DNA of 64,000 nucleotides from Candidatus Mycobacterium wuenschmannii (GTDB taxonomy: Bacteria; Actinomycetota; Actinomycetes; Mycobacteriales; Mycobacteriaceae). Shown here piece after piece: positions 1-8,918 of this stretch (positions are counted from its first letter, which is position 1; each line of letters begins with the position of its first letter). The position numbers and the translations under genes are program-made. The stretch lies in contig NZ_CP126981.1 of the NCBI RefSeq assembly GCF_030252325.1, positions 2,046,001 to 2,110,000 of the forward strand. The letters are read 5' to 3'. The notes beneath the pieces were generated by a model, which was not told where the DNA came from, made no database searches, and saw only the letters and a list, made by a program, of their open reading frames with translations.

Positions 1-261
1 ATACAGATCTCGCGGATGTGCACGCTGGCGTCTCACCATCACTCATTTTCGACGGGCCCGGCCGACCGCGTCCGTGGCACGAGTCTATGGCGCTCCTCCG
101 ACACTGCTGCGTTGTTTGTCAGCGGCTTGGAGCTGCCCCACCAGCGCGCAGCCCGATCTCCGGAATGGCTCCTAGCGCCGACCCCTACGATCACCGCACG
201 ATGGCAGCCTTCAAGTTGCTTCCGACGCTATCCGAGCGCAGTTTGGCGATACGGTCGTTAA
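1..261. other. left-edge stretch with no recognisable gene
   Basis: The first 261 bases before the TIR gene hold two overlapping short open frames on the + strand (16-261 and 18-275). Neither resembles a protein family I recognise, and the composition does not look coding in either. There is no RNA gene, repeat or clear promoter that I can support. The stretch may carry the promoter of the TIR-TPR gene, but no convincing -10/-35 pair was found. Confidence 0.4.
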
Positions 262-1434
262 ATGACCGTTGGTAGCTCAGAAGCGGGCATCAGTGCATTT
301 CTGTCGTATCCGCAGGAGATGGCAGCTCAGGCCGACTCTTTGCGGAAGAGGATGCTAGCTCGTGGCTGGGGCGTCGGCGAGTACGGCCGCCCACGACTGG
401 GCGATAACCTGCAAGGGTCGATCAACGAGTCCTTCGAAGCAGCAAATCTTTTTGTTGTCTTGGTACCGATCGCGGGCGCGAACAGCCACGTCCAGAGGGC
501 CGAGATTGGTCAGATCCTCGAAAGGGCGTGGCAAGACGCGGATGCGCGAGTTGCCGTGGTGGCGCCGGCGGTGGGAGCCATCCCTCCAGCGCTTCGCAAC
601 CGAAAGTTTGTGACCTACTACTCGCACGAGGATGCCGGACTGGAGAAGTGGCCTTCAAGCCCTACCGCTGTCGATGGGTTTCTGGATTTATTGCTTCAAC
701 CTCGCGCAGATGGTGACAAGCAATTGGGCGGTGAGGCCGAAGCCATGCGCCAATGGCGAAACCGGCTTGTCCACCTTGGGCGCGCCCCGGTCGACGAGAT
801 ACCCACCGAAGACCGACAAACCGTGCTCGAGAGCCTGAGGCAAGAGCTTGAGTTCGGGAGCAGCGCCGCCGCCGTCGTCCAGGATGGGAATCTCGAACAC
901 CTGCTGAACCGAATACTTCTGAGTGAAGCGCTTGGAGATCGTGAGCTCGCGGAAAGGTTTTACCGGCTCATTCGTGCGGATACCGGCGGCAACGATTTCC
1001 TTCCGACGGCAGAATCGGCCGACGCCGAGTACTCCAGGGCTTTAGCTGCTTACGAAGTTGCGGCTTTCGATGAGGCCCGAACGGCGTTCGAACGGGCCGC
1101 CGAAATCAATCGGACCGTAAGAGGAGATAGCGATCCGCGGACGATCGCGTCGATGCATAACGCAGCCCTGGCTGCCGCCCGATCAGGAGATGTCGGGCGT
1201 GCAGAAGTTCTTTATAGAAGTGCCCTCGCGTCGGCCGAGCAGGGTCTCGGACCGCACCACCCGCAGACCGCCGGAATCGCCTACAGCCTCGCGTTGATCA
1301 ACGCCGCGAATGGCGATGTGCCTGAAGCTATTCGACTCTTCAGAATGGCCGAAGATGCTTACCGTCGCGTCACCCCGCCAGATAGCCCCGAGTTGGCTGC
1401 GGTTACTCGGGAGCTCGAGCGGCTGACTTCGTGA
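262..1434 (+). CDS. TIR-domain protein with C-terminal tetratricopeptide repeats
   Basis: 390 aa. Residues about 9-150 look like a TIR (Toll/interleukin-1 receptor) domain. It opens with an AFLSY strand, has a G-rich loop near 47-50 and a hydrophobic FVVLVP strand near 64-69, and Glu81 lies in the SHVQRAE segment where TIR NADases carry their catalytic Glu. The C-terminal third (about 255-385) is made of TPR-like units (EYSRALAAYE, EARTAFERAAE, AEVLYRSAL). TIR proteins in bacteria often act as NAD-consuming defence effectors, but TPR-bearing members may be scaffolds instead. The stop overlaps the next gene by 4 nt (GTGA), so the two were translationally coupled. Codon use is visibly more AT-rich than in the catabolic genes to the right, which suggests acquired DNA. 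The TIR call is good; the NADase activity is inferred. Confidence 0.72.
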   Translation: MTVGSSEAGISAFLSYPQEMAAQADSLRKRMLARGWGVGEYGRPRLGDNLQGSINESFEAANLFVVLVPIAGANSHVQRAEIGQILERAWQDADARVAVVAPAVGAIPPALRNRKFVTYYSHEDAGLEKWPSSPTAVDGFLDLLLQPRADGDKQLGGEAEAMRQWRNRLVHLGRAPVDEIPTEDRQTVLESLRQELEFGSSAAAVVQDGNLEHLLNRILLSEALGDRELAERFYRLIRADTGGNDFLPTAESADAEYSRALAAYEVAAFDEARTAFERAAEINRTVRGDSDPRTIASMHNAALAAARSGDVGRAEVLYRSALASAEQGLGPHHPQTAGIAYSLALINAANGDVPEAIRLFRMAEDAYRRVTPPDSPELAAVTRELERLTS

Positions 1435-2045
1435 CGGCTCTTGAAGGCGTATTTATCAACTGCCCATTCGATGACCCTTATCGCCCTATCCACCACTCCG
1501 TTGTCATGACCGTCCTAGCCTGTGGGTTCGAGCCGCGGAGCGCCTTAGAGTCGAACACCTCCGCGATGCCTCGCATGAAGAAAATCTTCGAAGCGCTGTA
1601 AGATAGTCGCTACTCCATACACGACCTGACCAGGGCTTACGGAGACCCCAAGCAGGACAATCTGGCGCGCTTCAACATGCCTTTCGAGTTCGGAATGGCC
1701 TACCAACTCACGGAGAGCACGGGCGGAGCGGGTGTCAAACACGATTGGGTTGCCCTCGTACCGGAGGCTCATCCGTATGCCGAGTTTCTGAGTGATGTCG
1801 CGGCCTACGACTTGAAAAGCCACAGTGGCACCGCGGAGACCGTGATCCCACCCCTCATGGGATGGCTTGCTACGCGGCCAACGACATTAACCCTCCCCAG
1901 CGGGCTCGTACCAACGAGTTTGATCAAGTTGCTTCCAGAGCTGCAAGTGACCACCGCCGCACTCGACCTCGACTGGGCAGGACAGCCGCCCTGGATAAAA
2001 CTCGTTGGAGCGCTCCGTGATCTGCTTGCGGCCCGCCTCCCATAG
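1431..2045 (+). pseudogene. TIR-like/deoxyribosyltransferase-like conserved protein, interrupted by an in-frame TAA
   Basis: Reading from the GTG at 1431, which overlaps the TIR gene stop, gives FINCPFDDPYRP, then a TAA at 1599-1601 (codon 57). The same frame then continues without a break as DSRYSIHDLTR and RFNMPFEFGMAY to a TAG at 2043-2045. These blocks are hallmarks of one conserved family: an N-terminal FVNCPFDxxY and a central SRYxIHDxSR followed by RFNMPxExG. The whole gene is therefore about 204 codons with one stop inside a conserved helix. A CAA or GAA to TAA change would explain it. An ATG at 1677 could start a 122-residue C-terminal piece, but no good ribosome site precedes it. 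It could be a true pseudogene, a sequencing error or a recoded stop. I know the family only as a conserved protein with a predicted nucleotide-binding fold, so no function is claimed. Confidence 0.75.
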
Positions 2046-2256
2046 CACGGCATATCAGACGAGGTCGGGCCGATAATGTCCGCCTATGTCGGCATGATTT
2101 GCGCCGGGAATATACAACCCCGCCTCGCAACATCGTTCGTTACTTTCGGCGCCGCACCTGCTTCTATTAAAAATCAATGTGTGGACGGATGTGCCTGTCG
2201 GTGTTGCGCTCTATGTTGAAAACCATGGGCGACGGCACGCAGGAGCGACTCCAAAA

Positions 2257-3444
2257 ATGAACCCAAGCGACCAGCCGCCACCTTGGCCGCCGACGACCGA
2301 ACCCGCCCTGTCGGCTGCCGCGACGAATGGCGTGCTGACCGAGACGCACACGCTGGACATCAAACAGGAGCTGCCGCAAGGACCGTCGGGCACCCGTGGC
2401 ATAGCAAAAGACATCGCCGCTTTCTCGCTCGACGGCGGGACTATCGTCATCGGCGTTGACGAGACGACTTCACCTCCGTCGCTGACGCCGGTACCCCTCG
2501 ACGGCCTAGCAGAACGGATCGAGCAAATCGCCGCCACAGCGGTCGACGAGCCCGCGCTCATCACGACCACTGTCATTGAATCGCAACGTAACCCAGCGCT
2601 TGGCTACGTTCTCGTCAGCGTGCCAGCGTCTCCGCGCGCCCCCCTCATGGCCGATGGCAAGTACTACGGTCGCGGCGACAAAACGAACCGAGTACTGCCG
2701 CACGCCGAAGTGCTCCGCCTCCATGAGCGCCAACTCGTTGGCCGCAAAAGCGCTATCGAGAAGGCACACGAACATCTCGCTGCGATCCGCGAAGAGTGCC
2801 CGAATGAGTCACCTGAGATGATGTTGGTGCTCGCAGAGCCTCTCGGAGCCCCTGAAGATCTGCTGCTTCCACTGTCAGACGACGGCGTGTGGCAATCGAG
2901 CGTGTTTCAGTTAGCGCAACAGGCCGCGAGCGCTGACTTACATCAGTATTCGCCGACCCTCGCCGGGGCTTCTGGATTTGATCGACGACCAGGCGGCGTC
3001 GCTCTGACGACTGGCATGCACGCCGGGAGATTCGCCGGTATCGGTTCCGCAGCCGAATTGGTCCTATTCGAGTCAGGCGCGATTTACGTCGCGTCCAACC
3101 GGACGATCTTGGCAGGCAGGCGAGATGAACGAAATATCTTCGAGACAATGATCATTGGGCACACAAAGCTGCTGGCTCGGCTTTGTGCACTGGTCGCCGA
3201 TCGTTACCGTTTCACCGGGTCTTGGCGCTTCGGCCTAGTAGTAACAGGGATCCGCGGTGCAGATTCGGCAGCCCGTTCGCACCAAATCATGGCCGATTAC
3301 GGCACCCCATACGGAAGCGACGTATACGAGGCATCGACCGCGGCCAGCCTTGTTGAGCTGGCCCGATCACCCAACGACGCTGTGGGTGCGTTGGTAGGAA
3401 AACTGTTGCGCAGCCTAGGCAGTCAGCAGTGGGTTCAAGTCTAG
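2257..3444 (+). CDS. AlbA_2 (Schlafen-type) domain protein
   Basis: 395 aa from the ATG at 2257, preferred because AGGAG lies at 2241-2245; the frame is open back to 2179. After a Pro-rich start, residues about 25-160 match the AlbA_2/divergent AAA-4 (Schlafen-like) domain. There is an acidic-lysine entry motif (DIKQELP), then KDIAAFSLDGGTIVIGVDE, a pattern typical of the family. The rest (about 170-395) is a mixed alpha/beta region I do not recognise. Such proteins are often annotated as ATP-binding or DNA-binding, and some act in phage defence or transcription control; activity here is unknown. It lies downstream of the TIR module on the same strand, about 210 bp after the broken partner gene, so it may belong to the same accessory block. 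Confidence 0.7.
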   Translation: MNPSDQPPPWPPTTEPALSAAATNGVLTETHTLDIKQELPQGPSGTRGIAKDIAAFSLDGGTIVIGVDETTSPPSLTPVPLDGLAERIEQIAATAVDEPALITTTVIESQRNPALGYVLVSVPASPRAPLMADGKYYGRGDKTNRVLPHAEVLRLHERQLVGRKSAIEKAHEHLAAIREECPNESPEMMLVLAEPLGAPEDLLLPLSDDGVWQSSVFQLAQQAASADLHQYSPTLAGASGFDRRPGGVALTTGMHAGRFAGIGSAAELVLFESGAIYVASNRTILAGRRDERNIFETMIIGHTKLLARLCALVADRYRFTGSWRFGLVVTGIRGADSAARSHQIMADYGTPYGSDVYEASTAASLVELARSPNDAVGALVGKLLRSLGSQQWVQV

Positions 3445-3637
3445 CGAGTCGGGAGACGTGCTTGTGCGCGGTTACCGCGAGGGCCACGGCCAGGTTTAGG
3501 CCAGCTAACTGCATCTAGGGACCGACCCGCTATCGCCCGAACGGGGTAGTTCTACTCGCCCCGCCGATAACTGGTGACTATGTCAATCACTCGGCGAGCA
3601 GAACCGGAACTTCCTCCGATTACTCGCTTTTGCTCGA

Positions 3638-5191
3638 TTACGCGATCGGCGGTGGTTCTGTCACACCGTCGTTCGCAGTTGAGTATCTGGCGATCAGCTC
3701 CTGCTTGTATAGCTTGCCGGCGTCGGTCCGGGGCAACTCTGGCTCGAAGTGCAGAGCCCGCGGGCATTTGTAGTGCGCCAGGCGATTTCGTAGCCACTCG
3801 ATCAACTCGCCGGCCAACGCGACAGACGCGAGGTCGGGGTCGAGCAGCTGCACGACGGCGGTGACCGACTGGCCCATCACCGGGTCCGGTACGCCGAATA
3901 CTGCGGCGTCAATCACCAGTGGGTGGCTGACGAGAAGATTCTCGGTTTCCTGGGGGTAGATGTTCACTCCCCCGGAGATGATCATGTGATTGCGTCGATC
4001 GGTGAGGTATAGGTAGCCCTCCTCGTCGAGGTAGCCGACGTCACCGACGGTGACCCAGCCTTGCGGACTGCGCCCAGCGGCCGTCTTCGCCTTGTCGTTG
4101 AGGTACTCAAAGGGATAACCACCGCCGTAATAGATCTCGCCGACTTGGCCTGGCCCCAGCTCGACCCCGTCATCGTCGAGGATATGGGGTGTACCGAGCA
4201 GCGGCTTGCCGACCGATCCCGGGTGCGCAAGCCACTCGTCGGCGCGGATGAACGAGATTCCCGCGCCCTCCGATGACCCGTAGTACTCGTCGACGATCGG
4301 CCCCCACCAGTCGATCATCTGGCGTTTGATCTCAGGCGGACACGGCGCGGAGGCGTGCACGACGCGTTGCAACGTTGACAGGTCGTAGTGTCTCCGCGTC
4401 TCCTCGGGTAGCCGGAGCATCCGCACGAACATGGTGGGCACGAACTGGGCATGTGTCACCCCGTGGCGCTGTATGCATTCGAGAGCATCTTCGGCATCGA
4501 ACTTTTCCATCAAAATCGTTGTCGCACCAGCAGCTTGAGCCGCCATCGTCCACATCGCCGGCGCGGTGTGATAGGTCGGGGCTGGGCTCAAGTACACCGA
4601 GTCTTCGGTGACGCCGAGTGCTTCGAAGACCGGTGTCGACAGACTCGAAATCCCCGAGCGCCGCGGTAGCAAGGGCCGACGGATTCCCTTCGGCCTCCCG
4701 GTGCTGCCGGCCGAGTACTGCAGGAGCTGCCCGTCGCATTCATCGTCAATCGGTGTCGAAGCTTCGCCCGAGACGCAGGAAGGGTATGACTGCCAGCCCG
4801 CCAAGTCATCGTCCGCGATCAAGGAGAGTGGGGGCAGCCCGTTCGAAAGTTGTTCTGCCAGTTGTTCGCACGCGTCTCTCATCCCGCGAGAGGAGATGAT
4901 GGCCTTCGCGCCCGAATCGTCCACGATGTAGGCGATCTCGGACTGGCTCAGATGGGTGTTGACCAGCGTGAAGTACAACCCGCTTCGCTTGGCCGCCCAC
5001 ATCACGGCGTGGATGTGCTCGTTGTTCTCCATCAACAACGCGACCGTGTCGCCGGGGGCCAGGCCCGAGCGGCGCAGGAATTGGGCGAGCCTGTTCGCGC
5101 GAGCTTCAAGATCCGCGAAGCTAACGGTGGCGCCGGATTGGTAAAGGACCACAGCGGGTTTCGAGGAAGCCGCGTGATCACGAAGCTGCAT
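3638..5191 (-). CDS. acyl-CoA synthetase (FadD-like, AMP-forming)
   Basis: 517 aa, the usual length for an ANL-superfamily ligase. It activates a carboxylic acid with ATP and CoA. Visible core motifs are the P-loop YSAGSTGRPKG (near 167), YYGSSEGAG (near 305), the GDVGYLDEEGYLYLTDR hinge region (near 385) and the C-terminal catalytic lysine block RTDAGKLYK. The P-loop reads AGSTG where most members have SGTTG, a mild variation. It is the last gene of a minus-strand operon with the LLM oxidoreductase, nitroreductase and DapB-like gene, 26 bp after the LLM gene. The substrate cannot be read from the sequence. Confidence 0.9.
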   Translation of the reverse strand: MQLRDHAASSKPAVVLYQSGATVSFADLEARANRLAQFLRRSGLAPGDTVALLMENNEHIHAVMWAAKRSGLYFTLVNTHLSQSEIAYIVDDSGAKAIISSRGMRDACEQLAEQLSNGLPPLSLIADDDLAGWQSYPSCVSGEASTPIDDECDGQLLQYSAGSTGRPKGIRRPLLPRRSGISSLSTPVFEALGVTEDSVYLSPAPTYHTAPAMWTMAAQAAGATTILMEKFDAEDALECIQRHGVTHAQFVPTMFVRMLRLPEETRRHYDLSTLQRVVHASAPCPPEIKRQMIDWWGPIVDEYYGSSEGAGISFIRADEWLAHPGSVGKPLLGTPHILDDDGVELGPGQVGEIYYGGGYPFEYLNDKAKTAAGRSPQGWVTVGDVGYLDEEGYLYLTDRRNHMIISGGVNIYPQETENLLVSHPLVIDAAVFGVPDPVMGQSVTAVVQLLDPDLASVALAGELIEWLRNRLAHYKCPRALHFEPELPRTDAGKLYKQELIARYSTANDGVTEPPPIA

Positions 5192-5217
5192 GAAAGACTC
5201 TTTGGCGGTAGATGGTT

Positions 5218-6156
5218 TTAGCGGGTAACGTCGCGGAAAGCCTCGACGAGCGGGGACAGCACCTCGACCGCTTGCAAACTTTTCTCGGGCACTGCGATCG
5301 TGAACCTGACATCGGTAACGCCGGCGGCAACCAAGGCGGGTACAGGTGCAGCGGACGCGGCGTAGTCGATTGATCCGTCGTCGCCTTTGACGGCTCGCGC
5401 GGCGCCCTGGACTTGCAGATGGGTGGGGTCACCGCCGTGGGCGAGCACTTTGTCTTTCATCGCCGTGATGGCGGCGGGAAGGTCGGCAAATGCGGAGCCC
5501 CAGGGAATCCAGCCACTACCGAATCGCGCGATTCGCTTTGCGACAGCGTCGTTGACGGTGCCGCTGATCCAGCAGGGCACGCCGCCGGGCTGGACCGGCT
5601 TGGGCATCTGGTGTATCCCGTCGAAAGACAGTTCGGGCGAGTCGTAGGACGCACGCAGTTCGGTCCACAGTGTTTGGCAGACTTCGAGGGTGTGATCTAA
5701 CAGTCGACCACGACGGCTAAACGGCAGTCCAGCGGCGTCGTATTCCTCGCGCTGCCAGCCCACTCCGACGCCGAGATCGACTCGGCCGCCGGATATCACG
5801 TCCAGGGTGGCGAGCTCCTTGGCCAGCACAGCTGGTCGCCGCAGGGCAGCTAGCAGTATCGATGTTCCGAGTCGGATCTGTTTGGTGGTGGCGGCGATCG
5901 CCGTCAACACAACGAGTGGTTCCAGCCAGCTTCCGTCGGGCCCGGTGGGTTGGCGTCCGCCGGACGCGCCGCCCACAGCTGGGTCAGCGTAGGCCTCGAG
6001 GTTCTCACCAAAGACGATGTGATCGGATACCACGACGCGATCGATGCCCGCGATATCCATGGCTTGCGCGGTCGCCAGCGTTGCGCGCCAATCATGTTCG
6101 GGGCCATCGGTAAACGTCTTGAGGTACAGCGAGATTTGCGGATCGAGCGGTGTCAT
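5218..6156 (-). CDS. LLM-class F420-dependent oxidoreductase
   Basis: 312 aa from the ATG at 6156. This start is chosen because it overlaps the nitroreductase stop by 4 nt (ATGA); a longer frame back to 6186 is unlikely. The TIM-barrel pattern of luciferase-like (LLM) flavin/F420 enzymes is clear: VVVSDHIVFGEN near the start, IRLGTSILLAALRRPAVLAKELATLD mid-N, GGRVDLGVGVGW, and later PCWISG. Actinobacterial members mostly use F420 for hydride transfer to or from alcohols, ketones or enones. It sits between nitroreductase and FadD genes in one operon, so it probably handles a ring or side-chain intermediate before CoA activation. The cofactor is inferred from the family and host. Confidence 0.85.
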   Translation of the reverse strand: MTPLDPQISLYLKTFTDGPEHDWRATLATAQAMDIAGIDRVVVSDHIVFGENLEAYADPAVGGASGGRQPTGPDGSWLEPLVVLTAIAATTKQIRLGTSILLAALRRPAVLAKELATLDVISGGRVDLGVGVGWQREEYDAAGLPFSRRGRLLDHTLEVCQTLWTELRASYDSPELSFDGIHQMPKPVQPGGVPCWISGTVNDAVAKRIARFGSGWIPWGSAFADLPAAITAMKDKVLAHGGDPTHLQVQGAARAVKGDDGSIDYAASAAPVPALVAAGVTDVRFTIAVPEKSLQAVEVLSPLVEAFRDVTR

Positions 6157-6803
6157 GCCGTAGTTGCCTTCCACGCTTGATCCCAACGGTCGGTCGCCGC
6201 GACCTCGTTGAGCGGCTTGCGCCGTACCGCATGGTGCCCACCCTTAGGCCAGCCGACTGTCAGGAGCGTCGCGATCTTCCAGTCGTCGGGAATGCGGACC
6301 AGAGAACGCAATTCGTCTTCACACGATCCATGCCACAAGGTGATTGCCGCACCGAGGCCTTGTGCGCGCGCCGCAAGGAGAAAGTTCTGCACGGCGGGAA
6401 AAATCGAACCGCCCTGCTGCAATTCTGTGGTTCCTCGCTGTGGCTGCACGCAGAACAGCACCAGCACCGGTGCCGCCCCACCGACGCGCATGTGTTCCGC
6501 CATCGCTCGTAGAACGCGTGACTTGGGGTCGTCAGCTGTGTCGTCGGGCATTGAAAACTTGTAGAACTCGGCCATCACGTCCCACGTCTGGTGGGCTGCG
6601 GCAGTGATCACATCACGCACGTTGTTTGATCTCAGGACGACGAATTTCCACGGCTGCTGATTGCCGCCGGACGGCGCCCAGCTCGCCGCGTGCAAACAGG
6701 TTTCGATGGCCTCGTTGGAGACGGGGTCGTCGCGGTAGCGACGCACAGCCGACGATGTGCGCATGGTTTCCCACAGGTCGGTCGGCACGATCGGCCCGCT
6801 CAC
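6153..6803 (-). CDS. nitroreductase-family FMN oxidoreductase
   Basis: 216 aa. The frame stays open to 7217, but the family start is the GTG at 6803, which overlaps the stop of the upstream dehydrogenase gene by 4 nt (GTGA). The N-terminal SSAVRRYRDDPV and the APSGGNQQPWKFVVL block are the FMN phosphate and isoalloxazine contacts of NfsB/FRase-type enzymes. LGAAITLWHG and LLTVGWPKG near the C-terminus also fit. It likely reduces an alkene, quinone or nitro group with NAD(P)H. It is coupled on both sides to its operon partners, so a role in the same catabolic path is likely. Confidence 0.87.
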   Translation of the reverse strand: MSGPIVPTDLWETMRTSSAVRRYRDDPVSNEAIETCLHAASWAPSGGNQQPWKFVVLRSNNVRDVITAAAHQTWDVMAEFYKFSMPDDTADDPKSRVLRAMAEHMRVGGAAPVLVLFCVQPQRGTTELQQGGSIFPAVQNFLLAARAQGLGAAITLWHGSCEDELRSLVRIPDDWKIATLLTVGWPKGGHHAVRRKPLNEVAATDRWDQAWKATTA

Positions 6804-7912
6804 AGTGTCGCCGCCGTGGGCAGCACACCGTGCCAGGTTCCGCCGCGTACGGGGCCAGTGACCAGTGGCAGATCGAGCGTCGACAGTAGCCCCGACGGTG
6901 CGGCCATCACGGCGGGGATGGCGTTGAGCTCGCGCATGACGGTGGCGTAGGTCAAGCCGCGCATGTTGTTGCCCCGGCCATGCATCTCGATGTCGACGGT
7001 GTAGGTGGGCAGGCCGTCGACGATGACCCGGTAGCCGCCGTGCGGTGAGGGATGCCGAGGCCAGTCCGGCGCCGAACCCTCGCCCATGCGTGTGACGTGT
7101 TCCAGCACGACGCGCTCCTCGCCGTCCACGATGCCGGCAAGTTTGAAGCGCATTCCACCCATCGTGCCCGGTTCGATCCAGCCCGAGGCGACCTCGTATC
7201 GCGTTGTGGCTAACCATTTCTCGATAGACGTGTCTACGCGGTCAAGCGGCAGTCCGACACCGTCGGCCACCAGATGGACGGTCGGCGCCCACAGCGCGGC
7301 GAGACGCTCGGGGTCGAACAGTGGCGCCGGGTGATCTGGAGTGTGGCCGAACCCCATGAAGTCGAACATGATGTCGGGTTGGTTGATGGGGCCGTAGTCG
7401 AGTATTTCGAGCATAGTGATGCCATCCACACGGCTGCTGAAGCCGGTCATCGTCAAGGCGATGACATCGTTCGCCCAGCCTGGGTCGACGCCACTATTAA
7501 AGAAGCTGGTGTTGCCCTCTAGGCATGCGGCTTCGAGCAATTCGACGGTTTCCTTGTCCGCAGCCGGCGGGTAGCACATCGGAACCAGTGACGTGCAGAC
7601 GACGTGCTTACCTGCGCGCAGGCAGCGCGCGATGTCCTGCGCCGCTTCGTGATAGCGATAGTCGCCCGATGCGAAGTAGGCGACCACGTCGGCGTCGATC
7701 GACAGGGCCGCATCGATGTCGCGCGTGGCGATGATCCCGGTCGCCGGCATGCCGCAGAGGTCGCCAGCGTCCTTGCCGTTTTTGGCTTCGGCGTGCACCA
7801 CTACCCCGGCGAGTTGCAGTCCCGGATGAGCGATCAGGGCGCGCAGTGCGCCGATGCCGACCTGGCCAGGACCCCACAGAATTACTCGCGGCCTGCGCTG
7901 ACCGTCCGCCAT
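6800..7912 (-). CDS. dihydrodipicolinate-reductase-like NAD(P)-dependent dehydrogenase
   Basis: 370 aa from ATG 7912, preceded by GGAAGGGG; a GTG at 7918 is the alternative. The N-terminal Rossmann fold shows VILWGPGQVGIGALRA and AGDLCG, the pattern of DapB-like and 2,4-diaminopentanoate dehydrogenase-like proteins common in mycobacterial catabolic clusters. The central NSGVDPGWANDVIAL block and the LNAIPAVMAAPSG tail recur in the two paralogues at 60779-61858 and 62613-63716. The substrate is unknown; lysine synthesis is very unlikely given the context. It is the first gene of the operon running left to 3638, behind the perfect dyad at 7946. Confidence 0.75.
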   Translation of the reverse strand: MADGQRRPRVILWGPGQVGIGALRALIAHPGLQLAGVVVHAEAKNGKDAGDLCGMPATGIIATRDIDAALSIDADVVAYFASGDYRYHEAAQDIARCLRAGKHVVCTSLVPMCYPPAADKETVELLEAACLEGNTSFFNSGVDPGWANDVIALTMTGFSSRVDGITMLEILDYGPINQPDIMFDFMGFGHTPDHPAPLFDPERLAALWAPTVHLVADGVGLPLDRVDTSIEKWLATTRYEVASGWIEPGTMGGMRFKLAGIVDGEERVVLEHVTRMGEGSAPDWPRHPSPHGGYRVIVDGLPTYTVDIEMHGRGNNMRGLTYATVMRELNAIPAVMAAPSGLLSTLDLPLVTGPVRGGTWHGVLPTAATL

Positions 7913-7945
7913 CTGCACCCCTTCCGGTCATCGCCACTGACCTGT

Positions 7946-7961
7946 GAGAACATACCTTCTC
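7946..7961. promoter_or_regulatory. perfect GAGAA-N6-TTCTC dyad (operator candidate 1)
   Basis: GAGAA (7946-7950), spacer CATACC, TTCTC (7957-7961) lies between the divergent genes starting at 7912 (-) and 8010 (+). The same 16-bp dyad is perfect at 39013 and 59049. The form (inverted repeat, about 16 bp, in a divergent promoter) is what a TetR-type dimer would bind. A second half-site-like GATAA follows 7 bp later. Confidence 0.7.
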
Positions 7962-8009
7962 ATATATTGATAACACCATTGCCGTGACGAGAGAACCGTG
8001 GAGGAAACG

Positions 8010-8918
8010 ATGAGCGATTATGAGTTCCTGAAGTGGGAGTCCTTTGACGACGGCCAGATCGTGCGGATCTCGCTGAACCGTCCCGATCAACGCAACGCGC
8101 AGAACCGCGGCATGCTCGTCGAACTGGATGGCGCGTTCGCTCGGGCCGAGGCCGACGACAACGTCCGCGTTGTCATCCTCGCCGGCGAAGGCCCGATGTT
8201 CTCCTCCGGCCACGACATCGGCTCCAAGCAGGCACGCGCCGAGTTCGCGCCCGGACCCGATCAACACCCCACCGCCAAGATCAACGGTGGAACCCGCGAG
8301 GGCGCCGAAAAGATCATGCTGCAGGAATGGCACTACTTCTTCCAGAACAACCTGCGCTGGCGCAACCTCCGCAAGATCACCATCGCCCAGGTGCACGGCG
8401 ACGTGTTCTCGGCGGGTCTAATGCTGATCTGGGCGTGCGACCTGATCGTGGGCAGCGAAGAAGTGCGATTCGCCGACGTCGTCGGCACCCGCCTCGGCAT
8501 GTGCGGCATGGAGTACTTCGGTCACCCTTGGGAATTCGGGCCGCGCCGCACCAAAGAACTCATGCTGACCGGCGATGCCATCGAGATCGAGGAGGCCTAC
8601 CGACTCGGCATGGTCAGCAAGATCTTCAAACGCGACGAGTTGCCCGAACGGGCATTGGAAATGGCTCGACGCATCGCTACGGTGCCGACGATGGCGGCCC
8701 TGCTGATCAAGGACTCTGTGAACCAGTCCGTCGACAACATGGGCTTTTACAACGCGCTGCACTCGTGCTTCACGTTGCACCAGCTGAATCACTCACACTG
8801 GGTCGGCGTGCGGGAGGACAAGCGTGCGTTGGCCGGCGTGGAGCAAGGGGTTCCGGATTGGCGGACCGCTCCCCCAATTGTCACGTCGGTGAAAGACCGG
8901 GTTCGGGCCGACGCGTGA
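8010..8918 (+). CDS. enoyl-CoA hydratase/isomerase (crotonase family)
   Basis: 302 aa from the ATG at 8010, with a GGAGG-type site just upstream (8000-8004). The crotonase core is present: RISLNRPDQRNAQN, GPMFSSGHDIGS (first oxyanion-hole region), then AQVHGDVFSAGLMLIWACDLIVGSE (second). It is slightly long for the family because of an insert around residues 75-105 and a long C-terminus. It is first in a two-gene + strand operon, sharing GTGA with the thioesterase gene. Likely role: hydration or isomerisation of an enoyl-CoA. Confidence 0.88.
   Translation: MSDYEFLKWESFDDGQIVRISLNRPDQRNAQNRGMLVELDGAFARAEADDNVRVVILAGEGPMFSSGHDIGSKQARAEFAPGPDQHPTAKINGGTREGAEKIMLQEWHYFFQNNLRWRNLRKITIAQVHGDVFSAGLMLIWACDLIVGSEEVRFADVVGTRLGMCGMEYFGHPWEFGPRRTKELMLTGDAIEIEEAYRLGMVSKIFKRDELPERALEMARRIATVPTMAALLIKDSVNQSVDNMGFYNALHSCFTLHQLNHSHWVGVREDKRALAGVEQGVPDWRTAPPIVTSVKDRVRADA

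Noticed and set aside
16..275. Two short + strand frames at the left edge
   Set aside because: They overlap each other, show no family motif and no ribosome site.
6153..7217. 354-residue frame extending the nitroreductase upstream
   Set aside because: The extra N-terminal 138 codons are out-of-frame shadow of the dehydrogenase gene; the GTGA overlap at 6803 gives a normal-length enzyme.
6800..7912. Calling the DapB-like genes lysine-biosynthesis dapB
   Set aside because: The three proteins are about 100 residues longer than DapB, lack its usual C-terminal motif and lie in catabolic operons.
8915..8915. Starting the thioesterase at 8327 as the open frame allows
   Set aside because: The region 8327-8914 is shadow of the hydratase gene; the family begins at the GTG that overlaps its stop.
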